Assembly: GCA_016808115.1 (NCBI GenBank)
Contig: JAEQBH010000883.1
Location: forward strand, 97,270-161,269
Length of the DNA stretch: 64,000 bases
Source: Tetrastigma voinierianum
Lineage: Eukaryota; Streptophyta; Magnoliopsida; Vitales; Vitaceae
Reading direction: 5' to 3'
Shown here: piece after piece, positions 11,930 through 22,062 of the stretch
Layout: every line of letters begins with the position of its first letter
Numbering within the stretch: position 1 is the stretch's first letter
Program-made: the position numbers and the translations under genes
The notes under the pieces: generated by a model
The model's database searches: none
What the model was told of the DNA's origin: nothing
Seen by the model: only the letters and a program-made list of their open reading frames with translations

Positions 11930-12290
11930 TGGACCACAGCCGGACTTCAGACCCAGGGGCGTGTTTACACTGTTACACCACAAACAGAGCCCACAGATCC
12001 GTCGGTTATGCAGGGTATGTTTCTACTCTCGCGCCTATAGGCAAGAGTATTGTTTGATTCTGGTGCATCCTATCCATTATCGCCGTATCTTAGTGGGAAT
12101 GTTCTGGGCTTAAAGGTTGAACTTGAAAAGCCAAGCAGATGTGAGTTCTCCTCAGAATTGTGGTGAGGATTGATTAGATATGTTCAGATTGTGAGTTAGA
12201 GATCTCTCGGATTCTACTCATGGTGAATCTTCTGTTATGGACACATCGGACTTTCTGATTTCATTCTGGCATGGATTGGAAGCCGATCAT
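11930..12290 (+). pseudogene. Protease remnant of element C
   Basis: GRVYTVTPQTEPTDPSVMQG precedes the aspartic protease active-site motif LFDSGASYPLSP at about 12052-12087; the catalytic Asp is kept. The C-terminal part reads SDFILAWIG near 12255, resembling the family's LGMDWL motif with changes. The frames differ before and after. It would release gag and pol products. No complete ORF remains. Confidence 0.78.
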
Positions 12291-12569
12291 GACACCGGTC
12301 ATCATTGATCAGGATCGTAGGAGGCTTCACCACACACAGATGGCATTCGGGACACCTTCAGGATGCATGATGTTTCACCTCGCACCGTGTATGACTCTAG
12401 GTGGCACAAATGCTGATGTGCTGGCTAGTAAGCTCCACTTTCGAGGACGAAAGATGTGGTCGAGTCTACCCTAAAAGCAAGAAGCTCGAGACGTTTTTCC
12501 GCACGAAGTTATCGATTACCTCCCCGCAGGGAGGTAGACTTTTGTCATTGAGTTTACACCTGGCACGCC

Positions 12570-13130
12570 GCTCATTTTTATGACTCCGCATAGGATGGCG
12601 CTGGGGCTTGAGCTATGTGAACTCAAGGTCCATACAAGGCTTATTAGGACAAAGGATTATTGCACGAGCACTTCACCATTCAGCCCTGGCTCGTTTGCTA
12701 AGAAAAAGGATAAGACCCTTCGACTGTGCATTGACTAATGACAGTTGAACAGGGTGACGATCAAGAACTCCAGATCCTTTACTCTAGGATTGATGATTTG
12801 TTCGACGCTTGAGAGAGCACTGAAAATTTTAAGATAGATCTCCGCACCCGATACCATCAGTTGAGAGTTAGGGAGACAGATATCCCTAAGACAACGTTCA
12901 GAACGTGGTATGGGCATTTCGAGTTCCCAGTGATGCCCTTCGGATTGACAAATGCACTAGCAGCATTCATGGATCTCATGCATAGGGTCTTCCACCCCTA
13001 CTTAGACTCCGCTTTCAGGGTAGTTTTCAGGGACGATATCTGATCTACTCCAGATGAGGAGGATCATGAGATCACTGAGGGTCGCTCTCCGCATCGAGAG
13101 ACCATCACGCAGGCGCCACCAGCAAGGTGA
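12570..13130 (+). pseudogene. Reverse transcriptase remnant of element C
   Basis: Recognisable blocks are HRMALGLELCELK (12592), FAKKKDKTLRLCID (12690-12735), the block containing HQLRVRETDIPKTTFRTWYG (12855-12915), PVMPFGLTNA, and FRDDI near 13025, which is the catalytic (V/F)xDD box with its two Asp codons present. The text between blocks changes frame several times and the segment after the DD box is shortened. In a working element this copies the RNA genome. The order after protease and before RNase H is the gypsy order. Confidence 0.85.
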
Positions 13131-13795
13131 ATCTTTGCCATCGAGGTGAGATTTCCGGGACACGCTGCACTGGGCTTAGGTGTGTCAAGAGACCCCGGAA
13201 GGTTGAGGTCATGCGAGTCGGGAGAGACCGTCGGTTCTAGACACAATTCTAGATCGCGGATATTACGTGAGGTTCATCGAGGATTTCTCCCGCCAGCAGC
13301 ACCTATGACTAAGTTGACCTCAAGGAGGTCAAGTTTGGAGTGGAATGACCTGTGTGAGAGGCACCAGAGGTTAGAAATCCCGAGGCTTACTTCTCACCCT
13401 CGTTTCTAAGAGTCCCGCAAAAGGGACAGGAGTACTCGGGGCACCAGGATGCTTCAAAGGACGGACTGACAAGCTTGATGCACCCCGAGGGTAGTGGCTA
13501 TGGTTCTCGATAAATACAATCACGAGCAAGACTTTACCGCTACACATGACATGGAGTTGGCGGCCATCATCTTCGCTCAAGATTTGACGCCACTACTTAT
13601 ACAAGCCAGGAGTCTCGAGGTACTTGCACCACAAAAAGCTCAAGTATATTTTCACACTGGACCTCAACATGAGACAACTATGGTGGAGTTCCTAGAGGAT
13701 TATGACTTCACCTTGCATTACTATCTTGGTAAGGCAATGCCATGGCCGATGCACTACTGGTCACTGGGAGCATCAAGGTATAGCTTCCCGTGAGT
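13131..13795 (+). pseudogene. RNase H and RT connection remnant of element C
   Basis: APMTKLTSRRSSLEWNDLCE (13295-13355) is the RT tail, and THDMELAAIIFA (13545-13580) is the core RNase H motif with its catalytic Glu. MVEFLEDYDFTLHYYLGKA (13680-13735) and a MPWPMHYWS tail correspond to the end of RNase H. It is interrupted by small indels. RNase H removes the RNA strand after minus-strand synthesis. Confidence 0.82.
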
Positions 13796-14880
13796 GGCGG
13801 ACGCCGGTGACCACGGGCCATACAAGATAAATGAAAGGTGCCTGCAGTTATAGGAAGCTAGTGGCTACGCCTTCCCTGATCGAGCAGGTGATTGTGTCTC
13901 AGGGATGCGATTACTGCAGGTAGTGTCCATCGGGACCGAGTACTGCTTAGGTGGCGTGGGTGATGAAGGTCATTATCCACATCGAGGCGCCTGCGACAAG
14001 TGGACTCGTCAGGAGTTCCTTAGTTGATAGAGTTGAGAGAGGATCCTCGGCGAGCCCAGATTACCGCTCTAGCAGGCATCAGTGGCATCAAGATGTATCG
14101 AGATCTTCGCCGCCGTGATTATCGAGTGCAGTGATGAAGAGACATCATTGATTTTGTCGACGGTCTCATAGTCGCCAAGTAGCGCTGAGCACCAGAGGCT
14201 CACTGGCTACCCAATACTGAGGAAGTGGAGTGGAAGTGGAGCATGTCATCGATGGACTTTAGACTCACTTACCACGAACATCACAGAGACATGATGCGGT
14301 GGGATTATAGTGGACCGACCACTAAGTCGGCACATTTCCTAGCGGTGCGGATGACCTTTACGCTAGAGGAATTCTGCAGGCTGTATATATGAGAGATTGT
14401 TAGGTTACATGGAGTACCATGATTCATCAGACGACAGATCCTGTGTCTCATGCACACTTTTTGGAAGAGTTTCCGTACGCTGGGACATGCTTGATGATGA
14501 GCACTGCCATCCACTGCATGTATTAGTTTCCTGGAGGACCATATTAAGTTTTGCAGGACATGCTACGAGCATGCCCCAGACTTCAAGGGTAGTCAGCGAA
14601 CATTTTCCCCTGGTAGAATCTTACTTACAAATAAATCATTATCGTGCAAGCATACAGATGGCACCCTACGAGGCCTTATATGGGAGGCCATGTCGATCTC
14701 CAATTTGTTGGACGGAGGTGGGAGAGAGCTCCACCACGGGTCCTGACTTGATTCGAGACACATCTAGAAAGTGGGTTTGATACTAGAAACGCTTCCTCAC
14801 TACTTTAGCGACAAAAGAGTTGCTCGATAAGCGGCGACACTCCGCAGTCGGAGACGTGGGATCATGTCTTCTTAAAGGTG
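13796..14880 (+). pseudogene. Integrase remnant of element C
   Basis: The zinc-binding N-terminus is hard to read. The catalytic core is visible mainly in its second half: MIHQTTDPVSHAHFLEEF (14420-14472) and a later stretch, IQMAPYEALYGRPCRSPICW (14656-14715), which is typical of chromovirus integrases. The first catalytic Asp region around 14310 is degraded. Frameshifts are common. It would insert the cDNA into host chromatin. Confidence 0.8.
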
Positions 14881-15235
14881 ATGCCTAAAAGAGGAGTCGT
14901 CAGATTCGGCAAGCGGGGGAAACTATCGCCAATGTTTATTGGGCCCTTCGAGGTACTCGAGAGGGTGGGGGCAGTTGCATATCGATTAGCATTACCGCCG
15001 AGTTTATCAAGTGTCCATGAGGTATTCCCATGTCTCTTATGTCTTGGCGACACTCCAGATCCAAATTTCATGTAGCGGACTGCGCGAATTATATTTGATG
15101 CAGATGACCTTCAAGCGAGGATCAGGCGTATTATGGATAGCCGAGAGTAGGTTTTGCTATGCAAGACTGTGAGGCGGTGAAAGTGTCAGTGAAACACAGA
15201 GGATGAGGAGGCAACATGGGAATGTGGAGGACATA
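14881..15235 (+). pseudogene. Integrase C-terminus (GPY/F-type) and chromodomain remnant of element C
   Basis: MPKRGVVRFGKRGKLSPMFI then GPFEVLERVGAVAYRLALPP is the conserved GPY/F module. After it, short pieces resemble the chromodomain: MDSREQV (15135), CKTVRR, and DEEATWECGG (15207-15235), matching the EATWE motif of chromodomains. Chromodomains on integrases steer insertion toward particular chromatin. Residues between the pieces are lost or out of frame. Confidence 0.78.
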
Positions 15236-15360
15236 ATGCTTACTGTATATCCTTCCTCTTTGGAGATCTATGGTACGTGGCTTAGCTTTCATCGGCATTT
15301 AAACGACCGTTATAATGGATCAGATGGAGATAGCAAGGCGCTAATTTCGGGATGAAATTC

Positions 15361-15376
15361 CTTAAGGGGGGAAGAA
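15361..15376 (+). other. Polypurine tract of element C
   Basis: CTTAAGGGGGGAAGAA lies immediately before the 3' LTR start TGAGACCC. It is the expected primer for plus-strand DNA synthesis and fixes the LTR start at 15377. Confidence 0.9.
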
Positions 15377-16384
15377 TGAGACCCTGCAAAAGTGAAATGA
15401 TGACACTGGTTGCAAACCTGGAATTTCTAGATCTCCTACGACGACGTGGGACATACCGTCAGTTCGTCTTTCACGAAATCTAAGTATTATTAGCCTTCCA
15501 CTTCACAAATTTCGAGAAGGTCTGAATTGCACGTATTTTGAGACAAACGGACGAATGAGAGGGCGGTAATGCGGAAGGCATGCACGCCAAGGAACCTAAG
15601 GAGGACACTTGGCACTCGGGTGGAAGCCAAGTGTCACACTTCTATTCAGAAGAGAGGATGCTGGTGGGAAAGTGGGCATTTAATGACATGCTGACAAGTG
15701 TCATGAGGAGAGATGAAGAGGTGTTTACACTAGATATATTCTCCACCTAAAGAAAATTTGTCTGTGGAAAGAGGAGAGAAAAGGGAAAAAGAAATGAGGA
15801 GAAGAAAGAGAAAAAAAAAGAAAAAGAAAGAAGAAAGACAACAAAGGTTAGAACCACAGCTTCCGATTAGTCAACAGAGAGTTGCAAGAAGAACTGGATT
15901 CGCACTTCGAGAGGTAGGGTTCTCTCCTACTCTGGTTAGTCTTTGTTTAAGAGTCATGAAATGGTCATGAGGGTTAGCCCGAGTAGTGGGCTGGTTTAAA
16001 GAATAATTTCGATAGAAATTGTTGGTCGGGACCGCCTGTCCGTGTAGCTTTAACTCCAGTTTTGGAACCGATTGCTGTACCGTAGTTCGACGGAGCGCCG
16101 ATCTTGGCAGTACCGCGGCATGCCGTTTTCTAAGCTCGAGATTTAAATTCAGTTTTTGTGTGTTATTGCTCGCTTCAATAACATGCAGATTGTGGTGAGG
16201 AAAATAATGTTATTATATGCATGTTGCTATATATTAACATGATGCTTGATGTGAAGCATGTATTATGAGTGTTGCATGTAGTTTCCATCATGCATGTAAA
16301 TACGAGATATTATGCAGCGATATTGTCATCGAGATGTGCACGGTCACCGCGTGAACTCCAAAAGTGAAATGCACGAATAAAACG

Positions 16385-16620
16385 TGATTCTGGGAGGGTT
16401 GTCTAGTAACCCAAGTGATTCTTGAGGGTTGTCCAATAAATTATATCAGAGGTTTGTCCAATGAACTCTATCGGAGGTTTGTCCAATGAACTCTATCGGA
16501 GGGTTGTCCAATGAACTCTATCGGAGGGTTGTCCAATAAGGGGTTCTCGGAGATGGTCCAATGGTTCGGGTACTGGAGGTCAGTTTAATGGTTTATTCTG
16601 TGAGGGATTGTCCAAGTGTG
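16385..16620 (+). repeat. Expanded 25-bp minisatellite, 3' LTR of C
   Basis: GGAGGTTTGTCCAATGAACTCTATC or its GGAGGG variant is repeated three times in exact register, with further diverged units on both sides. Only one such unit is recognisable in the 5' LTR. Confidence 0.8.
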
Positions 16621-16621
16621 T

Positions 16622-16624
<3 letters not shown>

Positions 16625-16696
<72 letters not shown>
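16625..16696. repeat. (AT)36 microsatellite
   Basis: An uninterrupted AT dinucleotide run of about 72 bp inside the 3' LTR of C. The 5' LTR has an A-run plus only about ten TA units at the same place. Confidence 0.95.
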
Positions 16697-16700
<4 letters not shown>

Positions 16701-17399
16701 GGGTTGTCTGGAGTATCGAGGTTGTTCAAGGGGTTTCAAAAACAAAAGCTTTTTGTTTTGAAACTAGTTTTCATACATGGAAAATCATGTGCAAGGAGAA
16801 AGTCTTTAGATCAGATGATATAAACATTCATATGTAGATATGCATATTTTATATGAATGTGTGTGAATGATTTTATGGATTATGCCATTGCATGTGCACT
16901 TAGGTGGGAAGTAGCCCTTGTAGGAGACTTTCTAGCTCACCCCGTTGTGGGAAAAATATTTTCAGGTACCGGAGGTACACCAAGAGAAGGCACTTCATGA
17001 GGTCTTAGTTGAGAGGAAGATCTAAGAGGGCTTATTGTGTTATTTTGTAAAATTTCTAGGTAGAAAACCCAATTTTTGTTTTAAACTGAACTGTTGTCAA
17101 AATTTTGTACTTGTGATGTAAATAAATTGTAATAACCTTTGTGATTATATGTTTACTACAATTTGGATAAGGGTCAGGTTCTGCCTTTGTGATCGCCATC
17201 AAGGTCCCACCATAGGAAGTCGCTCTATTTCGATCCTATGTATTAGCCGAAATTTAAGATTGATTTTTGTTGGGAAGTAAAGGGAATTTGGCCCTGTTTC
17301 CTTCTGGTATATTGTAGCCCCATCAGTGTTTCTGATGTGCTTTCGACCACCCAAACGACCTCACAACCAAAGTTATGGCATTTTTACCTCTGGCGGGTC

Positions 17400-17930
17400 C
17401 GAGAGATGGTCGTGGCCGAGCTCTTTCAGCCACCACCTTCTTCAAGCGCAGGTGAGCTCTCCCCGGGATGACTTGACTTTTGGCGCAGAGATGAATCGAC
17501 TCCTTGGTCGAGCTGAGCCTCCCCGCCGATGAGCCGACTTCAGGCAGAAATGAAGCCGACCTTCGTCGAGTCAGCCGATGAGTCGACTCTCGGCCGAAAT
17601 GAGCTAACTTCTTCGGGTCGTGAGTCGAAGCCTCCCGATGAGCCGACTTCGCAGAGTCGAAGGACCTCTCCGGTCGAAAGGAGCTCTCCGATGAGTCGAA
17701 TTTCGACAGAAGCCGAAGCCGACTCGTCGTGAGCCGAAGCCTCCTCGATGAGTCGAATTCTCGTCGATGAGTCGACCTCTTGCGCAGTCGAGCCTTTGGC
17801 TGAGCTGACCTTCTACGCAGAGCTGAGCCTTCACTGAGCCAGCAGGATGAGCTGTGTATGACCGAGCTCAACAGGATGAGCCGTGGTGAGGCCGAAATGG
17901 ACCTCCCTTTAGCGTGGAACGGCTCGTGCC
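17400..17930 (+). repeat. GAGCTGA/GAGCCGA degenerate array, 3' LTR of C
   Basis: Counterpart of 9390-9930, with GATGAGCCGACTT, GATGAGTCGA and GAGCTGACC units; smaller blocks recur at 18245-18305. A 241-codon antisense reading through this array is a by-product of the repeat. Confidence 0.8.
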
Positions 17931-17934
17931 AGTG

Positions 17935-18445
17935 CCAACTTCGACGACCATAACTTTCTTCGGGTCCGGTCCGTTTACGCGTCAGACTTACTGAATCCTC
18001 AGAGCCTTTAATCCATAACATACTGGGATCAAAATAATCTGAGCTCAAATTGTATTTGAAAGTGACGAAAAGACGCAGGTACCGTTTGCCGCATGTCGCC
18101 TGTCGTCATGTGAAGCGCTAACTCTGATAACTATAACTTCCTCGCTCAAGTCCTGCTTCAGATGTTCTTAGACTCTATGGAAAGCTCCTTGAGTCTAGAA
18201 TCTGACCACATGCCTGTGGATGGAATTTGGTGCTCAAATATTTCCGAGCCGACCTCTTTTGGCCGAGCTGACCTCCTTTGGCCGAGCCAACCTCATCTAG
18301 GGAATGAGCTCGGCAGCGCCAACTTCGGATGACCATAACTTCCTCATCCGAAGTCCGTTTTGCGCTTTCTTGGACTCTATGGAAAGCTCTCTGAGTCTAG
18401 AATATAACCATATCCTCGTGGATGGAATTTGGTGTCCACATAGAT
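17935..18445 (+). repeat. Three CCATAACTT modules, 3' LTR of C
   Basis: Same modules as at 9955-10450, each with CCATAACTT, CTCTATGGAAAGCTC and a TGAGTCTAGAAT core. Confidence 0.72.
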
Positions 18446-20813
18446 TCTTAAAAGTTGATCATTTCACTAAGTGCACAAACTACTAGAGTCTTGAATGAGA
18501 GGTACTGTTATGTGTCACCGCTGATAATCGAGTAGACATGAATACGCGCGAACGAGGCCATTGGTATAGCTTGTCAAGGTTACCTCGTGAAAAAAAAAGA
18601 CCCCCGAGATCAAAGTCAGCATTTCATCCAGTAGCTGCAATAGCTGAACTAGAAGCCCGACAATCAGATCAGCAAACAAGGTCAATATTAATACTAGCCC
18701 AATCGGCGATCTCATGGTCTATTTTTTATATGTATTTTTTTTTTTTTTTGTAAACAATGTAAAGTTTGTATATGTTGAACACTCTTATTTATGAAGTTTG
18801 AATATAGTTTGTCATTCGCTACTATAGAATATATTTCAAGTTAAATGTTTAATAGTATATGAATGAACAAGTTTATAGTAAAACAAAAAAAAAGAAAAAA
18901 GGCTATCTCAGTGTTACAGTTTAAGTAGTAACTGAGCGTCACAATTACAGTATACATGCATGTATAAATATTTCACATATCATAATATTCATCTCTCCCG
19001 TTGGAGTACATAACAGAAATTTCATAACATAAGGTACCTATAAGTACACTACAGTACAGAACATAGATATGCTTTAACATCTGAGCTGATTACTTTTGTA
19101 TTCATATTGTTCATTATCTGCATATTACTTCAGCAACGTTTTGTCTTCGCATAAACCAAGAAAATGAATAACAAGGACATGGTACAATAGAAAACTGTAA
19201 GTACCTTACAGTATAGAACAGGAAGTGGCCATAAACGGAGTCCACTTAATGGCTCCAACAGAACAGGAGTGTTGAATAGCATTGAAATGCACGCAAGCAA
19301 ATAGTACTTTAACATGCGTGCTAAATTAGCACAGAACAAAAGTGTTGAATAGAACTAGTCCCTATTTATTCACTATCCGATCTTAAGTAGGCATACAATT
19401 ATATGTGTTTCGGAGCATTTTATACTAGTCTTAATAACATTCATGTTATACTCGTAGTCAATTCTTATGACTATATTTTCCTCATGCATATCGAAATGTT
19501 CATGTCACATACGTTCTATGTAGTAACTAATAACGTGTATCTTGTATACACATATGAATCCTTTATTCACTTCCTAGTATCGTCACCCAAGCGTCGCGAC
19601 TTTGGAATATTAACTAACACATCCCAAGTCCATTTCCAACCTAGTAAATGAGGTTTTTAGACAAAGTGATATTCTAAAAAAATGCTCACCTATGTCTTAA
19701 GTTTCCAAAGGCTCATAGATCAGGTCATTTGGACCTTTAAATTAGGAGATATGGCCAAAACATTCTAGATTGCTCCTGAAAAAGTTTCCAAGGATAGTAT
19801 TATGTTCTCAATTGGATGAATTTCTTGGAATAATAGAGACATAATGTGACCATACTTTCTTCATAAAAGTTACTCTCTTGGTTGTCTAGTTTTAGTAGGA
19901 TTTTGATTCACATCATTTGGATCAGTATAACCCAATATATGGTCCAAACAACATGAACTACTCCCCTAGAGAGGACAAAATCAGTATCTTACTGTAAAAC
20001 TCATTTTCATGGTTTTTAGAGCAGAATTTAACTCTTAGTCTTGGCTAAACATTCGTAGGTATGTCTCTTAAGTTTCATCTCCAACTAGATCATCCAAATT
20101 GAGGTCCTACAGCTGCTATACAAACAAACACAGTTTTAGGGAAATTTGGACAGCACTTCCCCTAAAATACCTACATGTCTCTTTACACATTTTTGGTCCT
20201 TATCACCAGACAATTCCAACACAAACCAAAACAAGATCATAGCTAACCTGAAACCCAACTTAAACCAACAAAAACACAAATACAAGGAGAGTTAGGATTT
20301 TTTTCCTAACTTAGATTGTCTTGAAAACTTCAAACCTAGCTTTCCTTCTCTTTCTTTCCTTTTCTTCTTCCTTCCCTTCCTTTCCTTCTCTTTACATGAA
20401 CAAGGAGAGCTCAAAAAGGGAGAGAACAAACCAGAAAAATAGGTTCTTCTCCAAACCCCCCACCAGATGCCAAACATATTTAAGCCAAAATGGAGAATCT
20501 CCTTTTAGAAGACAAGTTGTTGTCTTCATGCGATTGACTCAAGTTTTTCCCTTTGCTATTTAGTCCTCCATCTTTATTCAATTTGACAATCAACCTACCA
20601 AAATTCTATAATAACATATAACCTTTTATCTTAATGTCCTCTAAGACCCTAAATTGACAAATTATCATTATCCTTTTAACTTCTTTAATAATTCTGATTA
20701 TATCCTTTTTCACACTTAACTATTAAATTTCCAAAAAACACAAATTTGACTTCCCTTATACCCTAAACATGTCATAAAACTACTAGGAGTATAATTTAGG
20801 GTGTTGCATAGAG

Positions 20814-21718
20814 AACCAGTCCCGATTAGGAGTCATGTGAAATGTATAGCCAGAATCTAAAATCCAAGTCTCACTAGCTCTTGAATCAGCATCTGATGCA
20901 ACTAGAAGTTCTCCATCGGTCTAATCTAATTCCACAACACTACAAATTCTTCACCGCATTTCCTAGATTTCTTCGCTTGTTCCAGACTTCTCTCCTTATT
21001 CTCGAGCTTGAAACACTTCTTTTCTCATGTGGGCCCTTTTTCTCAGAGTAATTATAGATTTATTAGAATTTCTAAATTTCGACATTTTCCTCTAGCCTTC
21101 ACCAAAATTCTCAGCCTACCATACAAACAAGCTATCTCATTACGCTCAAAGTTCCTACAATTAATTGCTTCATTTTCTCTTTTGAAAACAAAGCCTTATA
21201 GACTTCATTTAGGGTTAGGATATCATGACTATATAAAATCCTCAAAGTCGCATACAAATTAGGAAGCGAACACAACAACATTAACCTTAGATCTTCTTCT
21301 TCATATTTAACCTCCAAAGTTTTTAGATCTGCAACAATTTCTTTAAAGGTCGTAAGATGCTCTTCTAAAGACGTACCTTCTTCCATACATAGTGCGAATA
21401 CAATCGCTACTTCAAGTGCAACTTACTCGTAAGACTTTTCATCTTGCACAACTCTTCCAACATCAGCCAAAATGCATCGACAGTCTTCCTTAGAACGTCT
21501 TATAGAATCTAATTCAATAAATGAAGGTGAATCTAAGATAGTGCTTTAAGATCCTTACGTTCTTTCTCTTCTTTTGTCAATGATGATGGCATCTTGTCAA
21601 GTGCTAGAAACGCTTCATCCAGATCCATTCGCGAGAGCATAACACGCATCTTAACTTGCCATAACAAAAATCTTGTACTGTGATCCAACAAGGGAATTTT
21701 GAATTTCATGGTTGTCAT
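20814..21718 (-). pseudogene. Copia gag and protease N-terminal part
   Basis: The reading begins with MTTMKFKIPLLDHSTRFLLW at 21718, close to the primer binding site, as expected for gag. A second gag block (MEEGTSLEEHLTTFKEIVAD) lies at 21386-21132 in another frame. The zinc-knuckle area at about 21030 is degenerate (KKCFKLENKEK). The protease follows at 20890-20814, where ILDSG then FHMTPNRDWFS is readable with one altered residue. The frame stops at 20814, where insert B begins and carries on at 2674. Gag would form the particle and the aspartic protease would cut the polyprotein. Several frameshifts make this a pseudogene. Confidence 0.82.
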
Positions 21719-21741
21719 TGATAAGATCGGAAAAACCTAAT

Positions 21742-21754
21742 GGCTCTGATACCA
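21742..21754 (-). other. Primer binding site of copia element 1 (tRNA-Met type)
   Basis: The minus strand reads TGGTATCAGAGCC directly after the 5' LTR, the standard complement of the initiator tRNA-Met 3' end used by most plant LTR retrotransposons. It sits 24 bases upstream of the gag start and fixes the LTR boundary. Confidence 0.9.
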
Positions 21755-21756
21755 CT

Positions 21757-22062
21757 TGTTATGATCAATGGCACAACAAAGAAATACGAAATAAAGGAAA
21801 AACACAAGATTTTCGTGGAAACCCTTACGGGAAAAAATCATGGGTAGAGGAGAAAGCTTCACATCAATTTGAGAGGAATTACAAAATACAGCTAATAGGG
21901 AATAAACCCTAATGTGTTTATAGAACAAAAATACAACCCAGCCCCTCTACTACCGCAATAAATCACTATTTTTTTTTTCAACTTTTTCTTTTCACAAAAG
22001 TCGCATCATGAGCATTCAAGTCGGACATAAGCCCAAGACCAAATTTGGGTCACAAAACAACA
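21757..22062 (-). repeat. 5' LTR of copia element 1 (306 bp)
   Basis: Minus-strand LTR starting TGTTGTTTTGTGACCC at 22062 and ending with CA at 21758-21757, next to the primer binding site. It is the complete version of the partial repeat at 1-151. The length is in the normal range for copia LTRs. Confidence 0.85.

Larger units (their letters stand above)
7470..18621 (+). mobile_element. Insert C: complete Ty3/gypsy chromovirus (Tekay-like), 11.15 kb
   Basis: Both LTRs are present (7470-10622 and 15377-18621), with primer binding site, gag, protease, RT, RNase H, integrase, chromodomain remnant and polypurine tract in the gypsy order. It is flanked by TTTCA at 7465-7469 and 18622-18626. LTR starts are TGTGAGACCCC (left) and TGAGACCC (right), and both copies end in GCA. 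The integrase C-terminus with chromodomain puts it in the chromoviruses. The long LTR and the sequence FGKRGKLSP fit the Tekay lineage by family knowledge. The coding region is full of stops and frameshifts, so it is not autonomous now. Confidence 0.85.
15377..18621 (+). repeat. 3' LTR of element C (3.25 kb)
   Basis: Homologous to 7470-10622. Differences include more copies of the 25-bp minisatellite, a much longer AT run, and many one-to-ten base indels. It ends GTCAGCA, followed by the duplicated TTTCA. Confidence 0.85.
3131..18943 (+). mobile_element. Insert D: solo LTR of the B family, inside B and inverted to it, interrupted by A and C
   Basis: It begins TATAATACCCCAAATTATACC (TG start changed to TA) and ends GAGCGTCACA, with ATTAC on both sides (3126-3130 and 18944-18948). 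D segments are 3131-3619, 6090-7469 and 18627-18943, about 2.2 kb together, all LTR-like. The run TATAAGCTTAGCACGGG at 7447-7462 matches the reverse complement of 3050-3090 in B, which shows that both belong to one family in opposite orientation. A GA-rich block lies at 3475-3555. Confidence 0.72.
2680..20808 (-). mobile_element. Insert B: gypsy-type solo LTR in copia element 1, itself interrupted
   Basis: The right edge reads (minus strand) TGCAACACCCTAAATTATAC and is followed by TAGAG at 20809-20813; the left edge at 2680 is preceded by TAGAG at 2675-2679. The copia protease reading resumes exactly across this pair. Removing D (3131-18948) leaves about 2.3 kb of LTR with no internal coding region, so B is a solo LTR. 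Its left terminus is TA instead of TG, consistent with a point change. A pyrimidine-rich stretch at 20338-20393 (purine-rich on the element strand) probably lies in its transcribed leader. It is the same family as D, sharing the start and the segment AAGCTTAACACGGGTGTTTC. Confidence 0.75.
1..22062 (-). mobile_element. Ty1/copia retrotransposon 1, split by nested insertions; 3' LTR cut by the window edge
   Basis: Reading on the minus strand from 22062, the order is 5' LTR, tRNA-Met primer binding site, gag, protease, then an 18.1 kb foreign block (2680-20808), then the rest of protease, GAG-pre-integrase, integrase, RT, RNase H and a partial 3' LTR. Integrase before RT is the copia order. Position 1 lines up with 21867 in the other LTR, so roughly 110 bp of the 3' LTR lies outside the window. 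Without the insertions the element is about 4 kb, short for a copia element (about 5 kb), so internal deletions are likely. All ORFs are interrupted. It is the oldest layer of the stack, since everything else at 2680-20808 landed in it or in its inserts. Confidence 0.88.

Noticed and set aside
16385..16620. Possible CRISPR-like array
   Set aside because: Units are contiguous, without unique spacers, lie inside a plant LTR, and the window is eukaryotic.
16608..16837. Readings made of alternating Ile and Tyr
   Set aside because: Translation of the (AT)36 microsatellite.
17323..18048. 241-codon minus-strand open reading, the longest in the window
   Set aside because: It is antisense to LTR C and spells the GAGCTGA array (Ser/Arg/Leu-rich, periodic). 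The equivalent region of the other LTR does not keep the frame open.
18538..18753. Reading containing HPVAAIAELEARQSDQQTRS that looks gag-like
   Set aside because: It crosses the junction between LTR C and LTR D, starts in C, and its second part lies in non-coding LTR D sequence.
21742..21754. Possible tRNA gene at the TGGTATCAGAGCC match
   Set aside because: Only the primer-binding complement is present; no cloverleaf surrounds it.
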